A stretch of DNA of 64,000 nt from Ferruginibacter sp. Its GTDB lineage: Bacteria; Bacteroidota; Bacteroidia; Chitinophagales; Chitinophagaceae. Under the pieces are notes generated by a model. The model was not told the DNA's origin. It saw only the letters and a list, made by a program, of their open reading frames with translations, and did no database searches. Shown one piece after another: positions 17,227-27,709 of this stretch. How positions within the stretch are numbered: position 1 is the stretch's first letter; each line of letters starts with the position of its first letter. Made by a program: the position numbers and the translations under genes. Location: NCBI GenBank assembly GCA_016786725.1, contig JAEUVU010000007.1, positions 372,001 to 436,000 on the forward strand, written 5' to 3'.

Positions 17227-18165
17227 TTATTGTGTGATAGCTGCTTCTTTACCACCGGTATTCAAGAACATATCGATATTGCTTTTGATTTTTGCATCCA
17301 GCTCTGTAGCTGGTATTTTTCCTTCCAGGTATTCCTTTGCCTGCGCCATCAGGTATTCATGCAGTACTTTGTCTTTAACCTTTGTCTCCAGTTTAATGGT
17401 ATTAATATTGGCGATCTTTTCTTCCCAGATACCCCTTACTTTTTCCCAGTAGAATTTATTCTTCTCCCACCAGGCTTTTGCGGCAGCACATTCAGATTCT
17501 TTGGTTCTTACATAAGTATTAAGACCTTTTTCTTCAACCAGTAATTTCTTTGAATTATCGGCGCCCTTGATTATTTTCAGATTGTCCTGCTCGTGCCTGT
17601 AACCACTATCATTGATGATGATCCTGTTGGTTCTGTTCAGCAGGTTGTAATCACTTCTTACCGAGTATTCACGGCGGGGCAGGGGAGCATCAGTTGTGTT
17701 CAACCAGTAAAGCTGGCCATTATTCTTAACCCATTCGCTGGCACCCTGGTAACGTGGTTCATCACTTACTTCCCATACAGTTTGTGTCCATTTGCCTTTT
17801 ACAGTTTCCGGCTTTTGAACCTGCTTTGTCCAGGTTTTGTAATTTGTATAATTCCAGATCACCGGATTTTCATAGGTCCAGTCCTCACGCCAGTGCTTAA
17901 TAATAACTTTATCGGTGATTACCAGTAAATGCTGTAACACAATTTTTTTATCACTTGCTTCTACGGGGAAAACCAGTTCCAGACCGCCATCTACAATTTC
18001 TCTTTCATGAAATTTATAATTGGGATCGGGCGAAAAAGTTTCTGCGTATTTAAACTCCACATTAAAACAACCGCAAAGATTGTTGATGTTTTTATCAGGG
18101 GTTTGGGCGGTTGCCAGACTTATTGAAAATATAAAGATGCCCAGGCACGTTAATGTTTTTATCAT
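17227..18165 (-). CDS. Secreted DUF6607-like protein of the haem locus
   Basis: A 312-residue product. The start was placed at the Met opening a signal peptide (MIKTLTCLGIFIFSISLATAQ). The mature part contains many Trp and Tyr residues (IIKHWREDWTYENPVIWNYTNYKTW, WTQTVWEVSDEPRYQGASEW) and LPRREYSVRSDYNLL. This fits my memory of DUF6607, a Bacteroidota family often next to HmuY and TonB receptors. The fold and biochemical role are unknown. It lies downstream of HmuY in the same direction but is separated by a strong terminator (18245-18276), so it may have its own promoter. The single-Cys pattern gives no hint of a lipoprotein. Confidence 0.65.
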   Translation of the reverse strand: MIKTLTCLGIFIFSISLATAQTPDKNINNLCGCFNVEFKYAETFSPDPNYKFHEREIVDGGLELVFPVEASDKKIVLQHLLVITDKVIIKHWREDWTYENPVIWNYTNYKTWTKQVQKPETVKGKWTQTVWEVSDEPRYQGASEWVKNNGQLYWLNTTDAPLPRREYSVRSDYNLLNRTNRIIINDSGYRHEQDNLKIIKGADNSKKLLVEEKGLNTYVRTKESECAAAKAWWEKNKFYWEKVRGIWEEKIANINTIKLETKVKDKVLHEYLMAQAKEYLEGKIPATELDAKIKSNIDMFLNTGGKEAAITQ

Positions 18166-18244
18166 CAGTTTCTTTTTGATGGCAAAACAAATCTTTTTAA
18201 CCTCAAACGGTTTACACAATTGGTAACAAAGTTTACGCAAAACG

Positions 18245-18276
18245 AAAAAGCTGCTCCTGTAAAGAGCAGCTTTTTG
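18245..18276 (-). terminator. Terminator after the hmuY-like gene
   Basis: AAAAAGCTGCTC and GAGCAGCTTTTT form a perfect 12-bp stem around a 7-base loop, 18 bases after the stop codon of the HmuY-like gene. Confidence 0.9.
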
Positions 18277-18293
18277 TATAGACAGAAAAATAA

Positions 18294-19358
18294 TTATTGT
18301 ATCAGGCTGTATTTAAAAACCGGTTTGCCTCTCGTGCCGCCATCAGCGCCAATACCCATGCTCAGACATCGCAGTTTGTAATAGTTACCTGCAGGATCTT
18401 TAATAACATAAAACCTGTCGGGCCTGGCACCGGTTGCAGGTTGTGTGCTGCGCCAGCCACTGCCTATTGCCCAGCGGTTTGAAGAAAAGGTTGTATTAGC
18501 AACGCTGTCTTTATTAAAATTAGTAAATGCTGCCGAAGCTGTGGCTGCATTAGCATATATTTTTGTACCAACGGTAACGCCGGCCAGGTAATTTACAGCA
18601 ATCAGGTCGCTGAAATTATAAGGCACCGGTCCTGCACCAAAATTAGATTCAAACACCGAATAACTCCAAACCAGGTCCCATTTTTCTTTTTCAGGCTGTG
18701 CTTCAATGATGCCATTTTCAAGCGAAACTGTTCTGAAATTATACACCGCATCTTTTGGAACATTGAGTGTTTTAAAACTTGTTTCTGTAATGCCTGCATA
18801 TTGTAAAGTGTAACCGGTTGCATTACGCAATACCCTTAATTTAACCCAGGGTCTCGCTGCAATACCCCCACCGGTACCACGGTTTAAAATGATCACTTTG
18901 TTTTCTGTATCAACTGAGGATATGAGCGGAATAATAGTTTTGGTAAGATCGCCTGCAATATTATCGAAATAAGCAAGATGCTCGGGCAATGGATTAAACT
19001 GGCTGGTGTTTAAGGTTAAGCCGATGGTATCTGCAGCAGTTACATCTGCCAGGTTATTGGTTGCAAGCACTTTGGCACCGCCAACGGAACCATTGTTCAA
19101 TACCACCCGGTAATCGGAACCACAATAAAATCCCAGGTCCCAGGCAGAACGTAAAACAGCGGTTTGTTTGGCAGCCGAAAGATCAAGATAAACGGCATTG
19201 GCAGCATTGGCGCCCGATTCAGCCCCGGCAATACCATTTAACTGTACTTCGGCGCCATTAGATGTAGGAGCAATTAAAACCGGATCTGTGTCTTTTTTAC
19301 AAGAACTGAAAGCAAGGATTGTTAAAGCGGGAAAAATTATTTTTTGAAAACGTATCAT
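18294..19358 (-). CDS. HmuY family haem-binding lipoprotein
   Basis: A 354-residue product. The N-terminus MIRFQKIIFPALTILAFSSCKK is a lipoprotein signal with the lipobox Cys near residue 20, so the mature protein is lipid-anchored. The segment VYLDLSAAKQTAVLRSAWDLGFYCGSDYRVVLNN is the HmuY family core, with WDLGFYCGSDFR-like wording. HmuY proteins of Porphyromonas take haem from host proteins and pass it to the TonB-dependent receptor HmuR. The receptor gene here lies 30 bases upstream on the same strand, supporting the same role. Haem-ligating residues were not confirmed. A strong terminator follows. Confidence 0.85.
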   Translation of the reverse strand: MIRFQKIIFPALTILAFSSCKKDTDPVLIAPTSNGAEVQLNGIAGAESGANAANAVYLDLSAAKQTAVLRSAWDLGFYCGSDYRVVLNNGSVGGAKVLATNNLADVTAADTIGLTLNTSQFNPLPEHLAYFDNIAGDLTKTIIPLISSVDTENKVIILNRGTGGGIAARPWVKLRVLRNATGYTLQYAGITETSFKTLNVPKDAVYNFRTVSLENGIIEAQPEKEKWDLVWSYSVFESNFGAGPVPYNFSDLIAVNYLAGVTVGTKIYANAATASAAFTNFNKDSVANTTFSSNRWAIGSGWRSTQPATGARPDRFYVIKDPAGNYYKLRCLSMGIGADGGTRGKPVFKYSLIQ

Positions 19359-19388
19359 GATCGAATTTTTTATAAGTAAGGGATTATT

Positions 19389-21449
19389 TTATTTTTTGTT
19401 CCACTGAAAATTTAAACCAACAAAATAAGACCGGCCATAACCGATGGCCACATTATAACCGGCATTGTGTACACTGGTTGATACTGCAGCATTGTTGCTT
19501 ACATTGGTAACATCAAAAATGTTTTTTACACCGGCATTAACCGACAGGTATTTATTGATCTTGGTTGTGCCGGTAAGATCTGCCAGGTGATAAGCTGCTG
19601 TTTCTGCAATTAAAAGAGCCGGTTGGTTCGCAGCATTGGTGCCGGTAACTAATTGTGGTTTTTTGCCGCTGTATTTATAAAACAGGTTGAACCTGGTTTT
19701 GATAGCATTTACATTGTAACTCACAGAAGCATTTACTTCAGGGCTCCATAAAAAATCCTTATCAGTTTCATTGGTATAATCCTTTTCATCGTACAGTTTG
19801 CGGAAGATGCCCACATAGGAGAAGCCCAGTGAGCTTTCCAGGTTTTTGTAAGCGTATTTGTTTTCTAAAGTTCCACCAATGGTCTTTGCTTTATTTACAT
19901 TATAATATGTGTACTGGTTTGATGTTGGTGAAGACAAAGCAAAATCAATCTGGTTATTAAATGCATTGTAAAAACCGGATAAGGAAATACTGTATGAGCT
20001 GTTGTTTTTTGGTAAGGCATTCCAGTTAAGTGAAGCATTAAAACTGTTTGAGTTTTCTGCTTTAAGATTTGGATTGCCAACCACATTGTGATTTGCATCT
20101 ACAAAATAAAAATACAGTTCACGCAGTGCAGGTGAGCGGAAACCATAAGCGTAGGCAAACCTCAGGTCAAACTTTTTACTGATAATAAGTTTTGAATTGA
20201 TGGATGGAATTACAGGCGGTGCATCGTACACAGAATTTTTGATAAAACGTAATCCGGGACGAATGCTCAGCCTGGACCCTGCTTTAATTTCTGCGGAAAT
20301 AAAAGCCGCATAATCTGTAATAGATGGATTATTTGAGATCCTGGGGCCGCTTGCAGCTTCCCGGTTAATATCAACACCCGGCTGCAAAGAAATTTGATTG
20401 CTCAGTTGATACTGCACGGTTGTTCTAAAAACAAAACTGTTGAATTTTGAAATATCCTGTTCGCCTTCACCGGTTGAAAGCTCATCGGTATTTTTTTCAA
20501 AATCGTGGCGGGTGGTACGGGTGCTTCTTTTATAACCGGTATAAGCAACAGTAGCAGCCATCTGTAATTTTTTATTGAAAGTGTAACTGCCCTGCAACTG
20601 GTTTGTAAAACGATTGGTGCTGTACTTTTTGTCAATGGCTTTGTAATTGCCATAATTGATGGCTCCTCTGTCAGTAATGTCTTCATGCAACAGGTCAGTG
20701 CGGTAATAAATATTCAGCGGGCCTTTATCATAGCTGATCCTTGCATTGCCCAGCCATTGTTCTTTGGGCAGCCATTCTTTGTCACGTCCATAAGCATCCC
20801 CGCCATAACCATTCATATCGTTATGAGAACCTCCGGCAGTAAAACCCCAGTTATTCTTTTTATAATCGATACCGATATTTTGCTGGTGCACACCTTTGTA
20901 ATTGAATGCATGGTATTCTGATCCTGCAGTTTCTTCCTGCACTTTGGCAGTAAGTGTAAACCCGTTGTTCTTATTTTTTTTGGTGATGATGTTGATAACA
21001 CCGGCCAAAGCATCAGAGCCATAAGAAACCGACATGGGGCCTTCAACAATTTCGATACGCTCAATACTGTTAACATCAATTTGGTTCAGGCTTTCACGGG
21101 TATCGCCACGGTCAACCATTGGCACGCCATCCAATAAGATCTTTACATTGCGGCCGCTCATCCCCATCAGCTGCACATCAGTTGTGCCTAAGGTATTATC
21201 TGCCGCAAAGCGAAAACCAACCTGGCTGTTAAGCACCTGTTGAATATTACTTGCTCCGCTTTGTTTAATGCGTTCGTTATTGATCACCCTTACCTGATAA
21301 ACAGATTTTTTAAGCGTTTGTGGTTTGTATTGGCCGGTAACAACCAGCTCTTCCAGGTTTTTATGAAAGAGGGTGTCTTTTTGAGCAAATGCAGTGGTGG
21401 CGCTTAAAGCAAGCATCAACAGGATAAAGGATTGGATAATTTTTTTCAT
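19389..21449 (-). CDS. TonB-dependent outer-membrane receptor, HmuR-like
   Basis: A 686-residue product with signal peptide (LMLALSATTAFAQ). The plug domain begins LEELVVTGQYKPQTLKKSVYQVRV and includes VKILLDGVPMVDRGDTRESLNQIDVNSIERIEIVEGPMSVSYGSDALAGVINIIT. The barrel region follows and contains FAYAYGFRSPALRELYFYF near residue 430, typical of haem and siderophore receptors, and the protein ends YFVGLNFQWNKK. It imports its ligand using TonB-ExbBD energy. With HmuY downstream the ligand is probably haem. No N-terminal carboxypeptidase-like domain and no SusD partner are seen, which argues against a glycan receptor. Confidence 0.92.
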   Translation of the reverse strand: MKKIIQSFILLMLALSATTAFAQKDTLFHKNLEELVVTGQYKPQTLKKSVYQVRVINNERIKQSGASNIQQVLNSQVGFRFAADNTLGTTDVQLMGMSGRNVKILLDGVPMVDRGDTRESLNQIDVNSIERIEIVEGPMSVSYGSDALAGVINIITKKNKNNGFTLTAKVQEETAGSEYHAFNYKGVHQQNIGIDYKKNNWGFTAGGSHNDMNGYGGDAYGRDKEWLPKEQWLGNARISYDKGPLNIYYRTDLLHEDITDRGAINYGNYKAIDKKYSTNRFTNQLQGSYTFNKKLQMAATVAYTGYKRSTRTTRHDFEKNTDELSTGEGEQDISKFNSFVFRTTVQYQLSNQISLQPGVDINREAASGPRISNNPSITDYAAFISAEIKAGSRLSIRPGLRFIKNSVYDAPPVIPSINSKLIISKKFDLRFAYAYGFRSPALRELYFYFVDANHNVVGNPNLKAENSNSFNASLNWNALPKNNSSYSISLSGFYNAFNNQIDFALSSPTSNQYTYYNVNKAKTIGGTLENKYAYKNLESSLGFSYVGIFRKLYDEKDYTNETDKDFLWSPEVNASVSYNVNAIKTRFNLFYKYSGKKPQLVTGTNAANQPALLIAETAAYHLADLTGTTKINKYLSVNAGVKNIFDVTNVSNNAAVSTSVHNAGYNVAIGYGRSYFVGLNFQWNKK

Positions 21450-21473
21450 GTAAATATTTTTAGTTGGAGAAAA

Positions 21474-21506
21474 AAATGACCGTTTGTTTTTTAATTACGG
21501 TCATTT
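21474..21506 (-). promoter_or_regulatory. Hairpin in the leader of the TonB receptor gene
   Basis: AAATGACCG and CGGTCATTT form a perfect 9-bp stem with a 15-base AT-rich loop, ending 24 bases before the start codon. On the minus strand it is followed by TTTTTT, so it could act as an attenuator or as a regulator site. Two copies of TGTCATGA lie further upstream (around 21553 and 21638). Confidence 0.45.
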
Positions 21507-21661
21507 ACGAACACAAAATTGCAGGTGCTGATTTGCAGAATTATCACGGTTTTGTCATGATGTGCAATACCTGTTCTAAATCATATTGTTTTACTAAATG
21601 GTGACAGAAAAACTGGGCAAAAACAATTTGATGCATGATGGCTGTCATGAAAAAAATGCAT

Positions 21662-21699
21662 AAAAAAATATCAGCGCTTTTTTGTGCTGATATTTTTTT
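21662..21699 (-). terminator. Terminator behind the barrel-gene remnant
   Basis: An AT-rich arm ending ATATCAGCAC pairs with GCGCTGATAT (one G-T pair) and is followed by a T7 run on the minus strand. It lies 19 bases after the stop codon of the remnant reading frame at 21718. Confidence 0.65.
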
Positions 21700-21717
21700 G
21701 ATAAAAGAAATGAAGTA

Positions 21718-21855
21718 TTAAAAATTGTAACTCACAGTTCCTGTAAATTGGCCTGGTGCGATTGGATTCACACTGTTATCATCATATATATTATAACTAC
21801 GCTGGTTCAACAGGGTTTTTACTTTAAAAAGAATGCCAACATGCCCCGGCATATA
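21718..21855 (-). pseudogene. 3' remnant of an outer-membrane barrel gene (probably a TonB-dependent receptor)
   Basis: The minus strand reads ...PGHVGILFKVKTLLNQRS, then YNIYDDNSVNPIAPGQF, then TGTVSYNF and a stop. This matches the usual last strand of TonB receptors (a NLLNxRYY turn, then a PGR/PGQ-type turn, and a final aromatic residue). No start codon, signal peptide or plug domain is present; the frame is cut short by the neighbouring AraC gene. Its terminator is still in place. Together this suggests a deletion that left only the 3' end of a former receptor gene. A family match would need a protein search. Confidence 0.6.
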
Positions 21856-21897
21856 TTTACAATGATGGCATTTAATTATGAAAACAGAAAATAAATA

Positions 21898-22836
21898 CTA
21901 ATGCAGCAGCAGTTCACAAGGCTTAATGCCTGTATGTTTTTTAAATGCGGTAGAAAAATGAGAGATAGAAGAATAACCCAGCATCATAGAAACTTCAGTT
22001 ACGCTGAGGCCTTTATCATACAGTAGATATTTAGCATGTTCCATACGCTGGCTCTGGTAGAAATCAAAAATGGTAGTACCAAATATCTCTTTAAAACCTT
22101 TCTTTAAATAGCATTCATTAATGGCCACTTTGCGGCTGAGTGCCTTGATGGTAATGGGTTCGCCGATATGCTGCAGTAAAACTTCACGTGCTTTAACGAT
22201 CTTTTCCCTGTCTTCGGCATTTTGCAAAAACTTGCACATAAATGCTTCTTCCTTATCCCCGCCAAGCATGCAATCCATACTGTACAGCAGCAGAATTTGT
22301 GTTTGCGCATTGATAAAAATATTCGCCCTGGTATCGGTATAAGTGTGATTCAGCAATGCTTCAATAGCAGTTCTTGTTTTACCGCACAAAGGCAATTGTT
22401 TGCTGAAAGAAGTTTTGTGCCTGAAGGACAATACATCTTCACTTAAGCTGGTTTGCGTACTGTTGTGGGTGAACTGGGTAAGATAATTTGGCTTGAAACT
22501 AAAACTCACAACATCAACACTGTCAACTTTTTCAACACAGCTTTTGCTGGTGTTGAACTTGCAAAAATCACACTCGGTTTGCTTTTGCCTGCAATACACA
22601 TTGCCGCTTACACAAAATTTAAGCTCCAGGTAATTGGCTTCGGGGTTGTTTTTTTCAACATGGTAAATTAAGATACCGGTATCATCAATATTCCATTGCG
22701 GTTGTTTGCGGTAACGGTTTATAGAATAGTTTACCGATCCGGGCACAACCCTGTCAACATGCAGCAAAACCTCCAGGTCTTCCTGCATCAACGGCTGTTT
22801 ATGTGCTATCCGTAATATGTCTAACTGATGATTCAT
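21898..22836 (-). CDS. AraC-family transcriptional regulator with a Cys cluster
   Basis: A 312-residue product starting MNHQLDILRIAHKQ. The C-terminal ~100 residues form an AraC DNA-binding domain with two helix-turn-helices (IKALSRKVAINECYLKKGFK and LSVTEVSMMLGYSSISHFS), ending FKKHTGIKPCELLLH. The N-terminal sensory part is unusual: around residues 75-105 it carries five Cys (FCVSGNVYC, TECDFC, SKSC), a pattern CX6CX6CX2CX7C that could hold iron, an Fe-S cluster or haem. It sits upstream of the TonB receptor on the same strand, with the barrel remnant between them. A role in controlling the haem locus is likely but inferred. Confidence 0.85.
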   Translation of the reverse strand: MNHQLDILRIAHKQPLMQEDLEVLLHVDRVVPGSVNYSINRYRKQPQWNIDDTGILIYHVEKNNPEANYLELKFCVSGNVYCRQKQTECDFCKFNTSKSCVEKVDSVDVVSFSFKPNYLTQFTHNSTQTSLSEDVLSFRHKTSFSKQLPLCGKTRTAIEALLNHTYTDTRANIFINAQTQILLLYSMDCMLGGDKEEAFMCKFLQNAEDREKIVKAREVLLQHIGEPITIKALSRKVAINECYLKKGFKEIFGTTIFDFYQSQRMEHAKYLLYDKGLSVTEVSMMLGYSSISHFSTAFKKHTGIKPCELLLH

Positions 22837-23010
22837 TGAAAAATTTCGATGCAAATATACAAAAGAATGGTAAAACATCAGAAAATATAAGCCACGAATT
22901 AAGTACTTGCCTCAATTGTCTTAAATAATTCGTGCAAAGCCTGCCTTCAATTCGTTTAATAATTTGGTGAAAACAGGTGTAAAATTCATCCTAAAATAAA
23001 CCCCTTTTAA

Positions 23011-23042
23011 TTCCCTTAAACGCCTGCTTTTTCGTACCTTCG
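23011..23042 (+). promoter_or_regulatory. Candidate gyrB promoter
   Basis: TACCTTCG at 23035-23042 resembles the TAnnTTTG box with one change, with TTC about 21 bases upstream as a weak -33. It lies 46 bases before the gyrB ATG. Confidence 0.35.
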
Positions 23043-23067
23043 CCCGAATCTCAAATTCACTGATTAA

Positions 23068-25068
<2,001 letters not shown>

Positions 25069-25135
25069 AAAAGGCTTTTTCAAGCTAAAAATCATCATTT
25101 TTAAAATATTTTTTAATATAATTATCACCATTTTT

Positions 25136-25160
25136 AAAGGGGCTTTAAGCCCCTTTTTTA
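25136..25160 (+). terminator. gyrB terminator
   Basis: AAAGGGGCTT and AAGCCCCTTT form a 10-bp stem with a one-base spacer, followed by TTTT. It ends 91 bases after the gyrB stop codon. Confidence 0.75.
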
Positions 25161-25454
25161 ATATTTGTCTATCGTTAGCTATATTTAAACTCATTACTAC
25201 CCGCTTTTAGGTAAACTATTGTCTGTTAAGGCTTTTAAGCTGATAATAGGATATGGCTATCATATCTTCCCGGATAAAACAGCCTCATTCACGTATAAAA
25301 ATCTATGTTCAGATTGGGGATAAATCCAGCCGTTTTCAAGCTGATTTAGCTTGAAACCAGCTTGCCGGTTTTGGCTAAAACCGATATTTTAAGTAGCTTG
25401 TACCTTGAAGCTTACTACTTCAACCCATATTTACTAACCATAAATTCATTAAAA
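25161..25454 (+). other. Structured non-coding stretch before a 66-residue gene
   Basis: No gene is recognised. Three inverted repeats follow one another just before the small gene: TTTCAAGCT/AGCTTGAAA (25334-25356), CGGTTTT/AAAACCG with a GGCT loop (25366-25383), and AAGTAG/CTACTT (25391-25420). TACCTTGA at 25401 resembles a -7 box. It may be a structured leader, or a small RNA gene. Confidence 0.4.
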
Positions 25455-25655
25455 ATGTCAAAAATGTTAACAGCCTATTGCATGAAAACAAAGGAAAAAA
25501 ATGTTCCAATGCAGAATGCAGTAATAACAAAAACTTCCCGTGGCGGCTATATGGCCCAGGGCGATGACGGTAAAGGCAATAAAATGACCACTATGCTTAG
25601 CGAAGCTAATGCGCTGGAAGCCGTTAAGAACGGGGTTGCAAAAAAAGCCTGGTAA
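25455..25655 (+). CDS. Small conserved-type protein, DUF5679-like
   Basis: A 66-residue product. The start at 25455 (MSKMLTAYCMKTKEKNVPM) is chosen over an upstream in-frame Met because the intervening codons lie in the hairpin region. The sequence AYCMKTKEKNVPMQNAVITKTSRGGYMAQGDDGKGNKM resembles the short DUF5679 pattern (YCxKCKxK...NPxxVxxKNGRxxxxG...CGxKM), but the zinc Cys are mostly gone: only one Cys remains. No signal peptide; likely a cytosolic basic protein of unknown function. A strong terminator follows, so it is a single-gene transcript. Confidence 0.7.
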   Translation: MSKMLTAYCMKTKEKNVPMQNAVITKTSRGGYMAQGDDGKGNKMTTMLSEANALEAVKNGVAKKAW

Positions 25656-25674
25656 GTTTAAACCTAAGATCTTT

Positions 25675-25708
25675 AAGGCCGTTCATCGAAAGATGGACGG
25701 CCTTTTTT
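25675..25708 (+). terminator. Terminator of the 66-residue gene
   Basis: AAGGCCGTTCATC and GATGGACGGCCTT form a 13-bp stem (one G-T pair) closed by a GAAA tetraloop and followed by TTTT. Confidence 0.92.
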
Positions 25709-25788
25709 ATTAAACATGCCGTTATTTCAATTCTCAGATTAAATAAAAACGTTAATTTCAACTTTAAATAAAACCCTGACACTGCTTG

Positions 25789-27702
25789 ATGAAAACCTTT
25801 CTTTTTATTTGCATGTTCCTTACCTTGAACCGGCCAATGCAGGCACAGGATAATATTCCTTCTTATGGTAAAATTGATAAGGCCGAGCTTGAAATGCAGG
25901 ACTGTAGTTTTGATCCAGGTGCCGAAGCGGTGATCTTGCTGGACATAGGCGAAATTGAATTTAGTTATATCAATAATACCGGGTGGGTATCAGAAACCAA
26001 ATACCGCATACGGGTAAAAATACTTAAAGAAAAAGGGGTTAATCAAAGTGAAATTAAACTGCCTTATTATGCCAAAAATGGCAGGGAAAATATATCAAAT
26101 ATCGGTGGTGTCTCTTATAACCTCGATCCAAATGGTAATATTGAAGAGTCAAAACTTGACAGCCGCAACATTTATGACAGGCCGATTAATAAAGAATATT
26201 CCGAAATCTCATTTGCCTTGCCCAATGTAAAAACCGGATCTGTTTTTGAGTATAAGTATAAAATTACCCGAAAATCCTTCTTTATACCCAGCTGGGGTTT
26301 TCAACAAAGCATCCCGGTAAAATACAGCGCTTATAATGTTGCTATACCCGAATATTTTCAATTTACATTGTTGGTAACCAAACGCCAGGAAATGGAAAAA
26401 AAGACCGGTTCAGGTATCAATGAAAGTGTGTGGTATATAATGCGCAACATAAAAGGACTGAAAGACGAACCCTTCAGTTCCGGAAAAGTTGACTATATGC
26501 AAAGGATAGATTTTCAGCTTTCCGGCATCAATGCGCCGGGTTACTATGAAGAAATCAGAACAACCTGGGCAAAGATCAATGAGGAACTGCTGGAAGATGA
26601 AGATTTTGGCCAGGCCCTTAAGCGGAACCTTAAAGGAATAAATGAGATTGTTGCAACAGCTATGCAGCAATCATCAACTGCCGAAAGAATAAGGGTTATA
26701 TACAATTATGTACAGCGTAATATGCAATGGAATGAGAATTACGGCTTGTATTCCTTCACAGGCATTAAAGAAGCCTGGGATAAAAAAAACGGCAGCATTA
26801 CCGATATCAATTTTATTTTGATAAATATGCTCAAAGAGGCTGGTGTAGCTGCAAAACCATTGCTGGTAAGCACAAAAGATCATGGAATGGTAAACCCTCT
26901 TTATCCTTTTTTGAAACGGTTTAATGCAGTATTGGCGTATGTAATTGATGGGGATGTTGAATACATTATGAATGCCGCTGATAAATACAATCCTTATAAC
27001 CTGGTGCCCTATGATGTAATTAATACCTATGCTTTGCTGGTGGATAAATCTGTTAATGCAGTAAGGCAACTGGGAAGCAACGGCAAATTCGCCAATAATA
27101 TTTTTTTTACCTGCAGCGTGGCCCCCGATGGAAAAATATCGGGACAGGCAAACCTGAAAAGCTCTGGTTATGCAAGAAATATCAGGATGAGTACTTTAAA
27201 AAAGCACAAGCTGAAAGAAATGATAGAAGATAATGAAGGAATAATCATAAAGGTGGATTCTTTAGCGGTTAATAATGAAGATGATGAATCGCAGCCTTTG
27301 GAGCAGGTGGCGGAGTACAGTGGCAGTATGCAGGAAGGCGGGGGATATTCATTTCTGCCATATAATCTTTTTACAGGACTGGGAAAAAACCCTTTTATTG
27401 AAGAAAGCCGGGTGATGGATATTGATTTTAATTTTCCCAAAAGCTATGTAATAAGCGGCACTTACTATTTACCGGATGAATATACCGTTAATGAATTGCC
27501 TAAGAATACCAGGCTCATTATGCCCGATACAAGTATCATATTAACCCGTAAAATGCAGCAGGATGGCAATATCATTTCATTCAGGGTAACGCTTGATATG
27601 CTGTATGCCGACTATATTGCTGAAGGTTACCCTTACATAAAAGATTTCTTTAAAAAAATGTATGCGCTTTTAAATGAAAGAATTGCCCTGAAGAAAAAAT
27701 AA
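25789..27702 (+). CDS. DUF3857/transglutaminase-like protein with lost catalytic triad
   Basis: A 637-residue product with signal peptide (MKTFLFICMFLTLNRPMQAQ). An N-terminal DUF3857 domain (residues ~50-230, NTGWVSETKYRIRVKILKEKGVNQ) is followed by a transglutaminase-core-like region. At the catalytic positions it reads KKNGSITDINFILINMLKEAG (near 335), FNAVLAYV (near 378) and MNAADKYNPYNLVP (near 393), where active members have GDC, FNH and a D/E. So Cys, His and Asp all appear replaced, and it is probably not an enzyme. The ending LNERIALKKK resembles that of the downstream gene, 7 bases away in the same operon. I recall a similar non-catalytic subgroup elsewhere in Bacteroidota. Confidence 0.82.
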   Translation: MKTFLFICMFLTLNRPMQAQDNIPSYGKIDKAELEMQDCSFDPGAEAVILLDIGEIEFSYINNTGWVSETKYRIRVKILKEKGVNQSEIKLPYYAKNGRENISNIGGVSYNLDPNGNIEESKLDSRNIYDRPINKEYSEISFALPNVKTGSVFEYKYKITRKSFFIPSWGFQQSIPVKYSAYNVAIPEYFQFTLLVTKRQEMEKKTGSGINESVWYIMRNIKGLKDEPFSSGKVDYMQRIDFQLSGINAPGYYEEIRTTWAKINEELLEDEDFGQALKRNLKGINEIVATAMQQSSTAERIRVIYNYVQRNMQWNENYGLYSFTGIKEAWDKKNGSITDINFILINMLKEAGVAAKPLLVSTKDHGMVNPLYPFLKRFNAVLAYVIDGDVEYIMNAADKYNPYNLVPYDVINTYALLVDKSVNAVRQLGSNGKFANNIFFTCSVAPDGKISGQANLKSSGYARNIRMSTLKKHKLKEMIEDNEGIIIKVDSLAVNNEDDESQPLEQVAEYSGSMQEGGGYSFLPYNLFTGLGKNPFIEESRVMDIDFNFPKSYVISGTYYLPDEYTVNELPKNTRLIMPDTSIILTRKMQQDGNIISFRVTLDMLYADYIAEGYPYIKDFFKKMYALLNERIALKKK

Positions 27703-27709
27703 AACGGTT

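Noticed and set aside
25362..25454. Longer start for the 66-residue gene
   Set aside because: The extra 31 codons lie in the hairpin region and lack any protein-like feature, while the Met at 25455 starts the conserved-looking part.
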